This document shows positions 33,988-43,111 of a DNA stretch of 64,000 nucleotides, piece by piece. Origin of the DNA: an uncultured Chryseobacterium sp. (GTDB lineage: Bacteria > Bacteroidota > Bacteroidia > Flavobacteriales > Weeksellaceae); NCBI GenBank assembly GCA_913774355.1, contig CAJYGB010000016.1, forward strand, positions 186,001 through 250,000, given 5' to 3'. Both the position numbers and the translations under genes were made by a program. The first letter of the stretch is position 1. Every line of letters begins with the position of its first letter. The notes under the pieces are model-generated. The model was not told the origin of the DNA. It saw only the letters and a list, made by a program, of their open reading frames with translations, and did no database searches.

Positions 33988-35028
33988 TTATTTAGTGAAA
34001 ACATATCCTCCCGTTAAAGAATCGATATACACATCCGTTTCCAACGTTGACCTGTATCCTATTCCGATCATGGCTCCGTTGTTTGAGCTTGAAGCTGAAT
34101 CGATAGCCACCCCGATCATGGCTCCGACAAAACCTCCTGCTATTGCGCCCACAAATGCACCTCCGTTCTTAGCTTCCAGAAAAAGGTTTACCCGTGACGA
34201 ATGGATATAAAATCCTTTTTCACTTTTTTGCATCTCATCGAAACCGACGGGTGTTAGTTTATAAGCTTTGCCTCCTTCCACATAACCGTACATTTCGGAA
34301 AGGGATACCTGCATACCGTTATGCATCAATCTTACCACTTTTCCCTTTCTGTTTTTTTCCATACTGTATTCGGGATTCGGCTCCTGATTGTAGAAGCTTT
34401 TAAAGTTCGGATATACCCCGTCTTTCAGCTCAGGATTATTGAATGCTTTGTAATTTTTTGAAAGATAAGCATCATAATTACTGAATTCGTTTTCTGGAAT
34501 ATAGGAACCTGTAACATTCAGCATGTATGAAGTTCTTATAAAATCTGTAATGATATCTGAAATTCTGGGAACGAGGAACCGTCGCGGATGTACCGTTATT
34601 TTCGGATTACAGACGATTACATTATCGAAACGGTTGATGAAATAATAACGGTCATTTCTTTTCAGGAAACAGGAAATCCGGATTTTCATTTTTGCATAGG
34701 GAAAATCTTTATTTTCATCCTGCTCATCATAAGCTTTCAGATCTTCCAGCATGATGACGATATCATTTGTTCCCACTTTTTTATTATCGCTTACGAACCG
34801 ATTTTCAAGGTGACTTTTGAGATCACTGTCCTCGAATTCGATTTCTGTTTTTTCGTCCTTATCTGCAAGACTTCCAATAGATTTGTCTGGTCTTGCATCG
34901 ATAAAGGTAAGCGAACGGGTCCGGGAACTTTTATCTTTCAGATTTTGGTCCAGCCTGATGAGTTCCTGTTTTTGGGCGTTCAGGAAGCCTGAAACTGCAA
35001 GCAGAAAAATGAAAGCAATATTTTTCAT
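33988..35028 (-). CDS. Secreted glycine-zipper protein, copy 2
   Basis: 346 residues from ATG 35028 (MKNIAFIFLLAVSGFLNAQ, signal peptide); the frame upstream to 35046 is not needed. Same layout as copy 1: unknown N-terminal body, then glycine zipper GGAFVGAIAGGFVGAMIGVAID and the tail DVYIDSLTGGYVFTK. The family is not named here. The pair lies 131 nt apart on the same strand, a local duplication. Confidence 0.75.
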   Translation of the reverse strand: MKNIAFIFLLAVSGFLNAQKQELIRLDQNLKDKSSRTRSLTFIDARPDKSIGSLADKDEKTEIEFEDSDLKSHLENRFVSDNKKVGTNDIVIMLEDLKAYDEQDENKDFPYAKMKIRISCFLKRNDRYYFINRFDNVIVCNPKITVHPRRFLVPRISDIITDFIRTSYMLNVTGSYIPENEFSNYDAYLSKNYKAFNNPELKDGVYPNFKSFYNQEPNPEYSMEKNRKGKVVRLMHNGMQVSLSEMYGYVEGGKAYKLTPVGFDEMQKSEKGFYIHSSRVNLFLEAKNGGAFVGAIAGGFVGAMIGVAIDSASSSNNGAMIGIGYRSTLETDVYIDSLTGGYVFTK

Positions 35029-35071
35029 GATTAAAAATTTCAGCAAAACTAAGCATTCATTTTTTAATTAA

Positions 35072-35101
35072 ACGACCCTCACAATAAATTGCAAGGGTCG
35101 T
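35072..35101 (-). terminator. Terminator of the sigma-factor operon
   Basis: 8-bp perfect stem ACGACCCT/AGGGTCGT, 14-nt loop, followed on the minus strand by TTTAATTAAAAAA; sits 22 nt past the Spy-like gene. Confidence 0.75.
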
Positions 35102-35123
35102 CCAACATTAAAAAAATAAACTA

Positions 35124-35639
35124 TTATGGGTTTTGCCTCTGTCTCGGGGCGAAACTGTTAGCATTTCCACGGGGTTTTCTTTCATTCACCTTATCCCGCA
35201 TCATCCCCTCGGATTGAAAAAGTTTCAGGACTTTCTGGCAAGGAATGATTTGCTGCATCTTATCAGCATACTTTTTTCTGTTATCCAGCAGCTTTTGCCC
35301 TACTTCAAAGCTTTGCTGCAATTTGGCTTTGGCTTCTTCATCCGAAAGTGTTTCAGGATTGAAGTTGGAATTAAACTGGCTTTTGATCTCCTTCTGGCTT
35401 TCCAGATATTCGTTATAAACATCGGTAAACTCCGCTTTATCGCTGGGATCGATATCCAGGTTTTCCATCACCATGTTGTTCCTGAACTGGGTAAGAAGCT
35501 TTTTTCTTTCTTCAGGTGAGAGATTGTTGATCACTTCCTTTCTCTGCTTAGGGTCCATTTTTTTCCAGTCATAATCCGTCTGTTGGGCATTAAGACCAAA
35601 ACCATAAATCATAAAAAGGGTAAACAATATCTTTTTCAT
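35124..35639 (-). CDS. Periplasmic Spy/CpxP-like helical protein
   Basis: 171 residues with signal peptide (MKKILFTLFMIYGFGLNAQ). A helical, charged body with LSPEERKKLLTQFRNNM and TLSDEEAKAKLQQSF recalls LTxxQ proteins that sense envelope stress. It ends in a basic low-complexity tail (RGNANSFAPRQRQNP). Third gene of the sigma/anti-sigma operon, probably feeding back on it. Confidence 0.7.
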   Translation of the reverse strand: MKKILFTLFMIYGFGLNAQQTDYDWKKMDPKQRKEVINNLSPEERKKLLTQFRNNMVMENLDIDPSDKAEFTDVYNEYLESQKEIKSQFNSNFNPETLSDEEAKAKLQQSFEVGQKLLDNRKKYADKMQQIIPCQKVLKLFQSEGMMRDKVNERKPRGNANSFAPRQRQNP

Positions 35640-35645
35640 CTTCTT

Positions 35646-36278
35646 TTAATTATATAAATCCAGATAAACATCCTGTGTCGAATTGCTTGCCAATTCCGAG
35701 ATTTCAGAATTTGAGAAGGAATCCAGATAGTCGTTCATCTTCGCTTCATCCTGTTTTGAAACGGCTGTTCCTGTTGTTGCGGCCGTTTTATTGTCTGCTT
35801 TTGCCTGAGGCTTATTCTGTGCCACAGACTTGTCATTTTTGTGGCTTTCGTGAGTTTGATGGTCTTTTTCAACAGAAGTTAAATCAGACTTCAAAGTTTC
35901 ATAAGCTATTTGAGATTCTGTCTTAGACTGTTGGTTTTTCACTGTATAAGCTATTTCAGGATCTACCTCATCCGGACCGCTTTCGTTATTGAAAACAAAA
36001 GTCGCTCCAAAAATCAAGGCCAGCGATGCAGCAGCAGCAAGAGCCCAGCTCATCTTAAAAACCGGGGCTTTTTTACAAGGCAATACCTTACTGGTAACAT
36101 GGTCCTGAATATTTTCAAATACATTTTCGGAAACTGTATAAATATTCTTACGTTCCAGTTTTTCAAGGTCAAAATCATGTACTCCGCTTAATACCCTGGC
36201 CTGTAGATTTTCAAATAAATCATCCGGTGCCATGTAAATATTTCTGCGTTCTAATTTTTCTATATCGAACTCTTTCAT
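35646..36278 (-). CDS. Anti-sigma-factor-like membrane protein with duplicated N-terminal module
   Basis: 210 residues. A 27-residue motif occurs twice in tandem (about 4-30, FDIEKLERRNIYMAPDDLFE, and 36-62, FDLEKLERKNIYTVSENVFE), then one membrane span (about 75-96, MSWALAAAASLALIFGATFVF) and a periplasmic Lys/Thr/Ser-rich tail ending with YLDSFSNSEISELA. The N-terminus would hold the sigma factor at the membrane. Sits 9 nt behind the sigma gene. Confidence 0.75.
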   Translation of the reverse strand: MKEFDIEKLERRNIYMAPDDLFENLQARVLSGVHDFDLEKLERKNIYTVSENVFENIQDHVTSKVLPCKKAPVFKMSWALAAAASLALIFGATFVFNNESGPDEVDPEIAYTVKNQQSKTESQIAYETLKSDLTSVEKDHQTHESHKNDKSVAQNKPQAKADNKTAATTGTAVSKQDEAKMNDYLDSFSNSEISELASNSTQDVYLDLYN

Positions 36279-36287
36279 TTCAGTTTC

Positions 36288-36845
36288 TCAAAAATTATCT
36301 TCGTAATTTTCCTTTATATAATCTTCTATCTTCTGTTTGGCATAATGATAATTGGTTTTCAGCGTGCCTACGGACATATCCACGATTTTGGATATTTCTT
36401 CATAAGGCAGATCATCATAATACCGCATCATAAATACCAGTTTCTGCTTTTCGGGCAGGCTTTGTATCGCTTTCTGAAGCAGGATCTGTATTTCTTCGGC
36501 ATCACTTCCGGCATTATCTGCCACAAGGTTCTGCATGTGGTATTCCGGGTCTTCATCGGTCTTCTGCATTCTTTTAAGCTTATTCAGCTGCTGCAATGCT
36601 TCGTTGGTAGCGATTCTGTACAGCCAGGTGTAGAGCTGGCTATCGTTTTTAAACTGATGAAAATTCTGATAAGCTTTAATAAATGTTTCCTGCAAAGTAT
36701 CCTGAGCAAGATCTCCGTCCACAATAATTCTTCTGATGTGCCAATACAATCTGCTTTGGTAAGCATCCATCAAAGCGCGCACTCCTTTCTCCTGAGTACG
36801 TGGGCTTTGCATCAACGAAATAATTTCCGCGTCTTTAATCTTCAT
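36288..36845 (-). CDS. ECF-type RNA polymerase sigma-70 factor
   Basis: 185 residues. Region 2 (QDTLQETFIKAYQNFHQFKN and TWLYRIATNEALQQL) and region 4 (SLPEKQKLVFMMRYYDDLPYEEISKIVDMSVGTLKTNYHYAKQKIEDYI) are both complete. It would direct polymerase to an unknown stress regulon; the anti-sigma protein follows in the operon. Probably autoregulated. Confidence 0.93.
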   Translation of the reverse strand: MKIKDAEIISLMQSPRTQEKGVRALMDAYQSRLYWHIRRIIVDGDLAQDTLQETFIKAYQNFHQFKNDSQLYTWLYRIATNEALQQLNKLKRMQKTDEDPEYHMQNLVADNAGSDAEEIQILLQKAIQSLPEKQKLVFMMRYYDDLPYEEISKIVDMSVGTLKTNYHYAKQKIEDYIKENYEDNF

Positions 36846-37065
36846 AAGATGCTTTCATTGTTTGGATTACAAAAATAGCTGAAAGTTAAACTACTTATTC
36901 AATTTTTAGTCCAAGATAGTGATTATTTGCTATAACGTAAGTCTAAAACTACAATAATTGATGCCATCATGGTATCTGTTTTTCCTTTTATAATCAATGT
37001 TATGTTAAATCCAGCACTTTTACTGACAAAAGATTTCCGGAGAAATAAAATATTATCTTTGTTGG

Positions 37066-37815
37066 ATGCAAATTGTAATTATAGGATCCGGTAATGTAGC
37101 TTATCATCTGGCCAGAGCATTGGTAGAGAATAAGCTTCTTCCGGTACAGATTTTCGGCCGGAATGAACGGGAACTCCGATACATTTCCGAAGAATTAAAC
37201 ATTCCTTACTCAACTAAAAACTTAGTCGATTCAGATATTTACCTGATTTGTGTCAGTGATCATGCCGTGGAAGATGTGTCTAAAATCATTACCAAAAAAA
37301 ACTGCCTGGTTGCTCATACTTCCGGCTCGCTGCCTATGGAAGTTCTGAAAGGAGAGTACCGGAAAGCCAGTTTTTATCCGCTTCAGACTTTTTCCAGATC
37401 AAAGGTATTAAACTATTCAAAAATTCCTTTTTTCATTGAAGCGGAAGATGAAAAAGACATGAGCATTTTATCTGAACTGGCAGCAAGAGTCTCCAAAAAT
37501 GTAATGGAAAGCACCTATGAAAAGAGAAAATATATCCATTTGACGGCTGTATTTGCCTGTAATTTTGTAAACCATCTTTTTTCCAGAGCGAAAGAGATTT
37601 CGGATTCACAGGAAATTCCTTTTGATTATTTCCTGCCGTTAATTGATGAGACCGTTCAGAAAATTCATGAAATCGAACCTAAATCGGCACAGACCGGTCC
37701 GGCAGTAAGAAATGACAGACGGATTCTTAAACTTCACGAACAGTTGTTAACAGATGAAAGCCTGGAAATTTATAAAACCATGAACCATTCAATCCAGAAA
37801 ATGTATGAGCTATAA
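37066..37815 (+). CDS. Rossmann-fold protein, DUF2520 family
   Basis: 249 residues. N-terminal NAD(P) fold (IVIIGSGNVAYHLARAL, 3-19), HTSGSLPMEVL and FYPLQTFS, then the all-helical DUF2520 domain (about 130-249). Relatives resemble F420-dependent NADP oxidoreductases and ketopantoate reductases but the reaction is unproven. First gene of a plus-strand operon with kdsC-like and maf, stop overlapping the next gene. Confidence 0.88.
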   Translation: MQIVIIGSGNVAYHLARALVENKLLPVQIFGRNERELRYISEELNIPYSTKNLVDSDIYLICVSDHAVEDVSKIITKKNCLVAHTSGSLPMEVLKGEYRKASFYPLQTFSRSKVLNYSKIPFFIEAEDEKDMSILSELAARVSKNVMESTYEKRKYIHLTAVFACNFVNHLFSRAKEISDSQEIPFDYFLPLIDETVQKIHEIEPKSAQTGPAVRNDRRILKLHEQLLTDESLEIYKTMNHSIQKMYEL

Positions 37816-38323
37816 AGAGAAATTAAAAGATATTAAAGCATTCGTGTTCGATGTTGACGGTGTCTTCACAGACGGCAGCGTCTATCTGATGCCCGGAGGA
37901 AACATGTGCCGTGTAATGAATGTGCTGGACGGTTATGCCGTGGTTAAAGCTTTAAAAAACGATTACCTGATCGGGGTAATTACTGGCGGAAATGATGAAA
38001 TGGTGAAGCACAGGATCAATTATCTTGGTATCGAAGACTATTACCCGAAATCCCATAATAAGCTTGCGGATCTCGAAGATTTTAAATCCAAATATAACCT
38101 TACCAATGAAGAGATTCTAACGATGGGGGATGATATTCCTGATCTTCACATCATGAAAGTCTCTGCCATAGGTGCCTGTCCTGAAAATGCAGTTCCGGAG
38201 ATCAAGGCCGTGGCCGACTATATTTCTCCCATCAAAGGCGGAAGCGGCGCCGTACGCGACGTCATCGAACAGGTAATGAAGGTACAGGGGAAATGGCATG
38301 ATGACAATACGCAATCCATCTAA
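37805..38323 (+). CDS. KdsC-like 3-deoxy-manno-octulosonate-8-phosphate phosphatase (HAD family)
   Basis: 172 residues. HAD motif I DVDGVFTDG (about 16-24), motif II VITGG, motif III Lys in SHNKL, motif IV GDDIPD. The compact cap-less form is tetrameric KdsC, giving KDO for lipopolysaccharide. Overlaps the DUF2520 gene by 11 nt. An unrelated small-molecule phosphatase cannot be excluded. Confidence 0.88.
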   Translation: MSYKEKLKDIKAFVFDVDGVFTDGSVYLMPGGNMCRVMNVLDGYAVVKALKNDYLIGVITGGNDEMVKHRINYLGIEDYYPKSHNKLADLEDFKSKYNLTNEEILTMGDDIPDLHIMKVSAIGACPENAVPEIKAVADYISPIKGGSGAVRDVIEQVMKVQGKWHDDNTQSI

Positions 38324-38333
38324 GATTTTAAAA

Positions 38334-38888
38334 ATGAAATTATTATTAGCCTCACAATCGCCCAGGCGAAAAGAATTATTAGCCAGTCTTGGTTTTGATT
38401 TTGAAGTGGTAAAAATTGACTGTGAAGAAATTGTTCCGGAACACATCAAGGTAGGAGAGTCCGCCGCATATCTGTCTGAATTGAAAGCATCTGCATTCCG
38501 GGAACTGGAAAAAGGAGAGGTCCTTCTTACCGCCGACACCGTTGTAGCGATTGAAAACAGGTTTCTCGGAAAACCCGAGGATGAAGAAGAGGCAAGAGCC
38601 ATGCTGAAACTTCTTTCGGGAAAAATCCATCAGGTGTATACAGGTATCACTCTTAAAACTTCGGAAAAAACCATTACGGAAACGGATGTCGCAGAAGTGG
38701 AGTTTGATGATATTACCGATGATGAAGCAGAATACTATATTCAGAATTACAGACCTTTCGATAAAGCCGGAAGCTATGGGATCCAGGAATGGCTTGGCAT
38801 GGCCAAAATTAAAAGGATAAACGGGAGCTTTTATACGATCATGGGCCTTCCTACCCATTTGGTTTACAAAATTTTGAAAGAAATATAA
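38334..38888 (+). CDS. maf: Maf-family nucleotide pyrophosphatase
   Basis: 184 residues from ATG 38334 (MKLLLASQSPRRKELL), which carries the family's S-x-S-x-R start; the longer frame from 38298 lacks it. Further landmarks: ADTVV, GKPEDEEEA, YTGI and FDKAGSYGIQE. Maf proteins hydrolyse non-canonical or canonical NTPs (dTTP/UTP type). Third gene of the operon. Confidence 0.93.
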   Translation: MKLLLASQSPRRKELLASLGFDFEVVKIDCEEIVPEHIKVGESAAYLSELKASAFRELEKGEVLLTADTVVAIENRFLGKPEDEEEARAMLKLLSGKIHQVYTGITLKTSEKTITETDVAEVEFDDITDDEAEYYIQNYRPFDKAGSYGIQEWLGMAKIKRINGSFYTIMGLPTHLVYKILKEI

Positions 38889-38973
38889 CGGTTTTCCCCA
38901 TAAAATTTTGTTATTTTTACAAAATCATCAAACTGCTGATAATAAAAAGCAGATTAGAGAGTTATATTGAATA

Positions 38974-41580
38974 ATGAAAAAGAATATTTTATTCCTTTTA
39001 GTACTGTGTATCGTTGTGTCCTGCGGGATGAAGGTAAAAAAACCGGAGCAGCGATCTAAGTTCATGAAAGGATTTACCACATATTACAACACTTTATTTA
39101 ATGCAAAAGATGCTTTAAATAATGAATTTGAAACCAGGGATAAGGCCCATAAAGACAATTTTTATGCGCCTTATATTCCTATCCTTACCTATGAGGACCA
39201 GCCTTTGGGAAGTGACCTGGGCCAGTCTGCAGCCTTTGCGGAAAATTCCATGAAAATGGGCGAATTAAACCGTCCGGCTCAGAACGCAGGCCCACGTGGC
39301 GGGATGCCTGGAATGCCGTCCGGAATGCCAGGGAATCCAATGGCGGGAGGACCGGGGATGCCGGCAGGAGATCCTGGCCAGCCTGAACAGAAAGGAGCGA
39401 CTACCCTGGAAATTGCAGAAGCAAAGGCCCTGAAAGCCATCAACAAATATTCGGTGATCAAAAACGGGGAGGAAAAAAACAAACAGATCTTTGAGGCCTA
39501 TATGATCCTCGCACAGGCAAGGATTTACCGCGGGAAATCACTGGATGCCCTGGATGCCCTGAACTATGTATTTACCCACATGAAGGATGATAAAAGGCTT
39601 CCTTTGGCGAGAATTTACCAGGGTTTAGCCTATGACCAGATCAAAAACTACCACAAAGCCCATGAGACGTTTGCCAAATTGAAAAGCGAAAAGATCTCTA
39701 AGCAATATGAAAAGTTACTGAGCATTTACTATTCCGAATCTTTACTGGATGCCGGAAAAAAGGAAGAAGCCGTACGAGAGCTGGACAATGCTTATGAGCT
39801 GAATGACAACCGGAAATTAAAAAGCAGGATCGCTTACCTGAGAGGGCAGGTGCTGGAAAGCCTTAACCAAAACGAAAAGGCCAGAGAAAGCTTTATGGCC
39901 GCCTACAAATATGCCAACGACTTTGAATTCGAAGTAAAATCCCAGATCGAAATTGCCAAAACATTCAACGGGAACGGAGATTACAGCGGCGCCCGGAAAT
40001 ACCTGGAAGACATCAGTAAAAAAGGAACTTACGGATCCCGTAAAAATGAATTTTATTATGCCCTGGGTCTGATGGCAAATAAAGCCGGAAAGAAAGACGA
40101 AGCGCAGGAATATTTCAGAAAATCTCTGAAAGAGAAGGTTTCCGATGGCCAGGTACGGGGTCTTACGTATTATGAAATAGGGAAGGGCTATCTCGATAAA
40201 AACGATTACATCGGTGCAGGAGCATATTATGATTCCGCTTTGGCCGTAATGACATATGAACCTTCAAAGGTGCTTCTGGCAGACCAGTCGGTGTACATTA
40301 AAAAGATCTCAAAGAATTATTATTTAATTAAGAAAAATGACAGCATCCTGAATCTGGCGAAGATGACACCGGAGCAGAAAACAGACTTTTTCTCAAAATA
40401 TATTGCCAAAATCAAAGCTAAAGAAGAGAAAGAGGAACTTGAAAGAAGGCGTGCTGAAAGAAGCAAAGGTTTTGATACCGGAGATTATAATTCCACCTCT
40501 ATTTTTGCCAATAGCTCCACCTCATTTGCAGATTTCGGAGTAGCAACCAAAGGATTTTACTTCAGCAATACCGGTACAGTTTCCAAAGGAACACAGACCT
40601 TTAAGCAGACATGGGGAGACCGTGCCCTAATCGATAACTGGCGTTTCTCCAAAAAAATGACTACGCTGGATGATATGAAAAATGATGCGTTGGGAACCGC
40701 GGCGGCACCGAATCCGAGACGTTTTGAGCCTGCCTACTATATTGAACAGATACCTACTGACATGGCGCAGCTTGAGCATCTGAAAAAGGACCGGGACACA
40801 GCTTCTTTAGGTCTTGGAGTAATGTACCAGAACTATTTCACAAATACACCGCTGGCTACAAAAACCCTGTATAACCTGGTAGATGCGAAGCCTGAAGAAA
40901 AGGTGATGCTGCAGGCTTTGTACGAGATTTTCGCTATGAATTATGAGAAGAATCCGCAGGCTGCCGAAAGGGCAAAACAGATATTACTGAAAGATTATCC
41001 ATACACTTCCTATGCGGAGTTTGCGAGGAACCCGAAAAGCAATTCTTTTGTAAAATCTTCCGGCGATGTGGAAAGCCAGTACAAACAGGCTTTTGCATTG
41101 TACGAATCTGAAAAGTTCGGGGAAAGCAAGGATGTTATCGATAAAACCATCCAGCAATATCCTAAAGATGCCCTGGTTCCTAAATTGTATCTGTTAAATG
41201 CCTTCAATTCAGGAAAAACCAGTGGGAAAGAGGTTATGATTCTTCAGCTTGAGCAGATTGCTCTAAATTACGGTAAAACCCCGGAAGGCGAAAAGGCTAA
41301 GGAAATGCTGAATTATCTGAAAAGCGACCTGACCTTCCAGGCCACAGATAATAAGGGAAATACCATTCCTCAAAATGTCGCTGATGCGAATAGCAATGCT
41401 TCCGATCAGCAACTGCAGTTCAATGCCAGAGGATCAAAAAGAAATTCCCCGCAGCCGGCTCAGAATCAGATGATGAATAATAATATGCCGATGCAGCCTG
41501 TGAACGAAAACAGCAACAGGAAAAGACCTAATAACAATCAGCAGCTACAGCCCAGCCAGACGCCTGCTAAAGCACAATAA
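38974..41580 (+). CDS. porW: Type IX secretion/gliding lipoprotein PorW/SprE-like
   Basis: 868 residues. Lipobox LCIVVSC (Cys17) then FMKGFTTYYNTLFNAKDALNNE, the family opening. TPR-like helices fill about 145-450 and 590-790. A Gly/Pro/Met-rich insert (104-139, repeated MPG units) interrupts the first domain; the C-terminal 70 residues are Asn/Gln/Pro-rich. PorW links the type IX secretion core to its outer membrane ring in the periplasm. The gene follows maf by 85 nt. Confidence 0.88.
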   Translation: MKKNILFLLVLCIVVSCGMKVKKPEQRSKFMKGFTTYYNTLFNAKDALNNEFETRDKAHKDNFYAPYIPILTYEDQPLGSDLGQSAAFAENSMKMGELNRPAQNAGPRGGMPGMPSGMPGNPMAGGPGMPAGDPGQPEQKGATTLEIAEAKALKAINKYSVIKNGEEKNKQIFEAYMILAQARIYRGKSLDALDALNYVFTHMKDDKRLPLARIYQGLAYDQIKNYHKAHETFAKLKSEKISKQYEKLLSIYYSESLLDAGKKEEAVRELDNAYELNDNRKLKSRIAYLRGQVLESLNQNEKARESFMAAYKYANDFEFEVKSQIEIAKTFNGNGDYSGARKYLEDISKKGTYGSRKNEFYYALGLMANKAGKKDEAQEYFRKSLKEKVSDGQVRGLTYYEIGKGYLDKNDYIGAGAYYDSALAVMTYEPSKVLLADQSVYIKKISKNYYLIKKNDSILNLAKMTPEQKTDFFSKYIAKIKAKEEKEELERRRAERSKGFDTGDYNSTSIFANSSTSFADFGVATKGFYFSNTGTVSKGTQTFKQTWGDRALIDNWRFSKKMTTLDDMKNDALGTAAAPNPRRFEPAYYIEQIPTDMAQLEHLKKDRDTASLGLGVMYQNYFTNTPLATKTLYNLVDAKPEEKVMLQALYEIFAMNYEKNPQAAERAKQILLKDYPYTSYAEFARNPKSNSFVKSSGDVESQYKQAFALYESEKFGESKDVIDKTIQQYPKDALVPKLYLLNAFNSGKTSGKEVMILQLEQIALNYGKTPEGEKAKEMLNYLKSDLTFQATDNKGNTIPQNVADANSNASDQQLQFNARGSKRNSPQPAQNQMMNNNMPMQPVNENSNRKRPNNNQQLQPSQTPAKAQ

Positions 41581-41584
41581 AATA

Positions 41585-41610
41585 AAAAGCGAAGATTATT
41601 CTTCGCTTTT
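41585..41610. terminator. Bidirectional terminator overlapping the tsaB stop
   Basis: 11-bp perfect stem AAAAGCGAAGA/TCTTCGCTTTT, TTAT loop, T-run on the plus strand and A-run on the other side; lies between porW and tsaB and includes the tsaB stop codon. Confidence 0.88.
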
Positions 41611-42279
41611 ATTTTTTTTCTTTACACCGTGGAAATCCTTGAGATAAAAAGGCTCGAAGTAGGCAACATCCTCGAAATCCCTGTGCGCTATTTTTTCAAG
41701 GGTTTTCTTTACAAGATATTTAGCAGAAGGATAGACCTCATTATGAAAAGCGGCATCCGGCAACTGTAAAATCTCCTCTGCTTTTTTCGCACCGTCTCCT
41801 ACAAAGACTACTTTTTTGTTTTTATACTCCGCGAAAGAAGTTTCGTCCAGGATTTTGGCTACGGTTTCAGAAATTTCTTCTCCGGTATTACCGTCATAGA
41901 CTGCGGTATAAACCTCCATTCGCCTCGCATCGATCAAAGGGATAATATAATCGTAGTTCTGGTTTAAAAAAGGCTCTATCATGCTTTCCATGGAATTTAC
42001 GGCAATCAGCGGAACCTTCAGTCCGTAGCAAAAACCTTTCGCAGACGATGCACCGATCCGTAAGCCCGTATAAGAACCGGGTCCTTTACCAAGAGAAACG
42101 GCTTCGATATCTTTCATGGAAATACCGGCACCTTCCAGCGCCCATTCTACGAAAATATGAAGGCTTTCGGACTGTTTATAGTTTTCAGAAATCTCTTCCG
42201 TGACGCACAGCATTTTATCATTATCAGAAATGGCTACCGAGCAGTTTTTTGAAGAAGTTTCAAGATATAAGATTTTCAT
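41596..42279 (-). CDS. tsaB: tRNA threonylcarbamoyladenosine biosynthesis protein TsaB
   Basis: 227 residues. ASKHA-fold start ILYLETSSKNCSVAISD, then SLGKGPGSYTGLRIGASSAKGFCYGL, the dimerisation region. Non-catalytic partner of TsaD in making t6A37 of tRNA. The C-terminus has a basic KKKNKSEE tail. Follows the six-gene operon after a gap of 82 nt. Confidence 0.95.
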   Translation of the reverse strand: MKILYLETSSKNCSVAISDNDKMLCVTEEISENYKQSESLHIFVEWALEGAGISMKDIEAVSLGKGPGSYTGLRIGASSAKGFCYGLKVPLIAVNSMESMIEPFLNQNYDYIIPLIDARRMEVYTAVYDGNTGEEISETVAKILDETSFAEYKNKKVVFVGDGAKKAEEILQLPDAAFHNEVYPSAKYLVKKTLEKIAHRDFEDVAYFEPFYLKDFHGVKKKNKSEE

Positions 42280-42361
42280 TGTTTACAGGTAATGATTAAC
42301 GGTTCAGCAATTGACTTATAAATTGCTCTACTCCTGCAAAGGTAAAGCATTATTTTGAAAA

Positions 42362-43111
42362 TTATTTTCTGTAGATCGTCCTCGGTTCTGCCTGTGCAGC
42401 AGGGTAGATCGTCATATCCGAGATGCATACATGTTTCGGTGCATTGATACAATAGGCGATGGAATCCGCAATGTCTTCAGCTTTTAACGGTTCATATCCT
42501 GCATAGACGGTAGCTGCCTTTTCGCTGTCTCCTTTAAACCTTACCATGGAGAAATCGGTTTCTACTGCTCCGGGCTGGATATTCGTTACTTTGATACCGA
42601 ATTCCGTGAGTTCTATTCTCATTCCTTCCGAAATGACATCGACGGCCTTTTTGGTGGCACAATACACCACGCCGTTCGCATAGGTCTGTCTTGCCGCCAC
42701 TGAACTAATGTTTACGATATGTCCTGAATTTCTTTCTTTCATTCCAGGGATAATCATTTTCGATACATACAGGAGACCTTTCACATTTCCGTCGATCATC
42801 GAATCCCAATCGTCTGTTTTTCCAGCTGAAAGAGGATCAAGGCCGTGTGCATTTCCTGCGTTGTTGATCAGCACATCAATTTGTTTCCAATTTTCCGGAA
42901 GAGAACCTATGGCAGATTCTACTTCTTCCAGATTCCTGACATCAAACTTTAAACTAAATACTTCGGTAAATTCAGACAGTTCCGATTGTACCGATTCCAG
43001 AACTTCAGATCTTCTTCCGCAGATAATGATTCTGTTTCCTTGTTTTGCCAGGAGTTCGGCAGTTGATTTTCCGATTCCGGAAGTAGCTCCGGTGATTAAT
43101 ATTGTTTTCAT
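42362..43111 (-). CDS. SDR-family oxidoreductase (YdfG-like)
   Basis: 249 residues. TGATSGIGKSTA (about 6-17), NNAGNAHG, NISSVAARQTYANGVVYCATK with the catalytic Ser/Tyr/Lys and PGAVETDFS. The size and tail resemble YdfG/serine 3-dehydrogenase enzymes that reduce beta-hydroxy acids or malonic semialdehyde with NADP. Last gene of a minus-strand operon; ATG overlaps the previous stop. Confidence 0.9.
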   Translation of the reverse strand: MKTILITGATSGIGKSTAELLAKQGNRIIICGRRSEVLESVQSELSEFTEVFSLKFDVRNLEEVESAIGSLPENWKQIDVLINNAGNAHGLDPLSAGKTDDWDSMIDGNVKGLLYVSKMIIPGMKERNSGHIVNISSVAARQTYANGVVYCATKKAVDVISEGMRIELTEFGIKVTNIQPGAVETDFSMVRFKGDSEKAATVYAGYEPLKAEDIADSIAYCINAPKHVCISDMTIYPAAQAEPRTIYRK

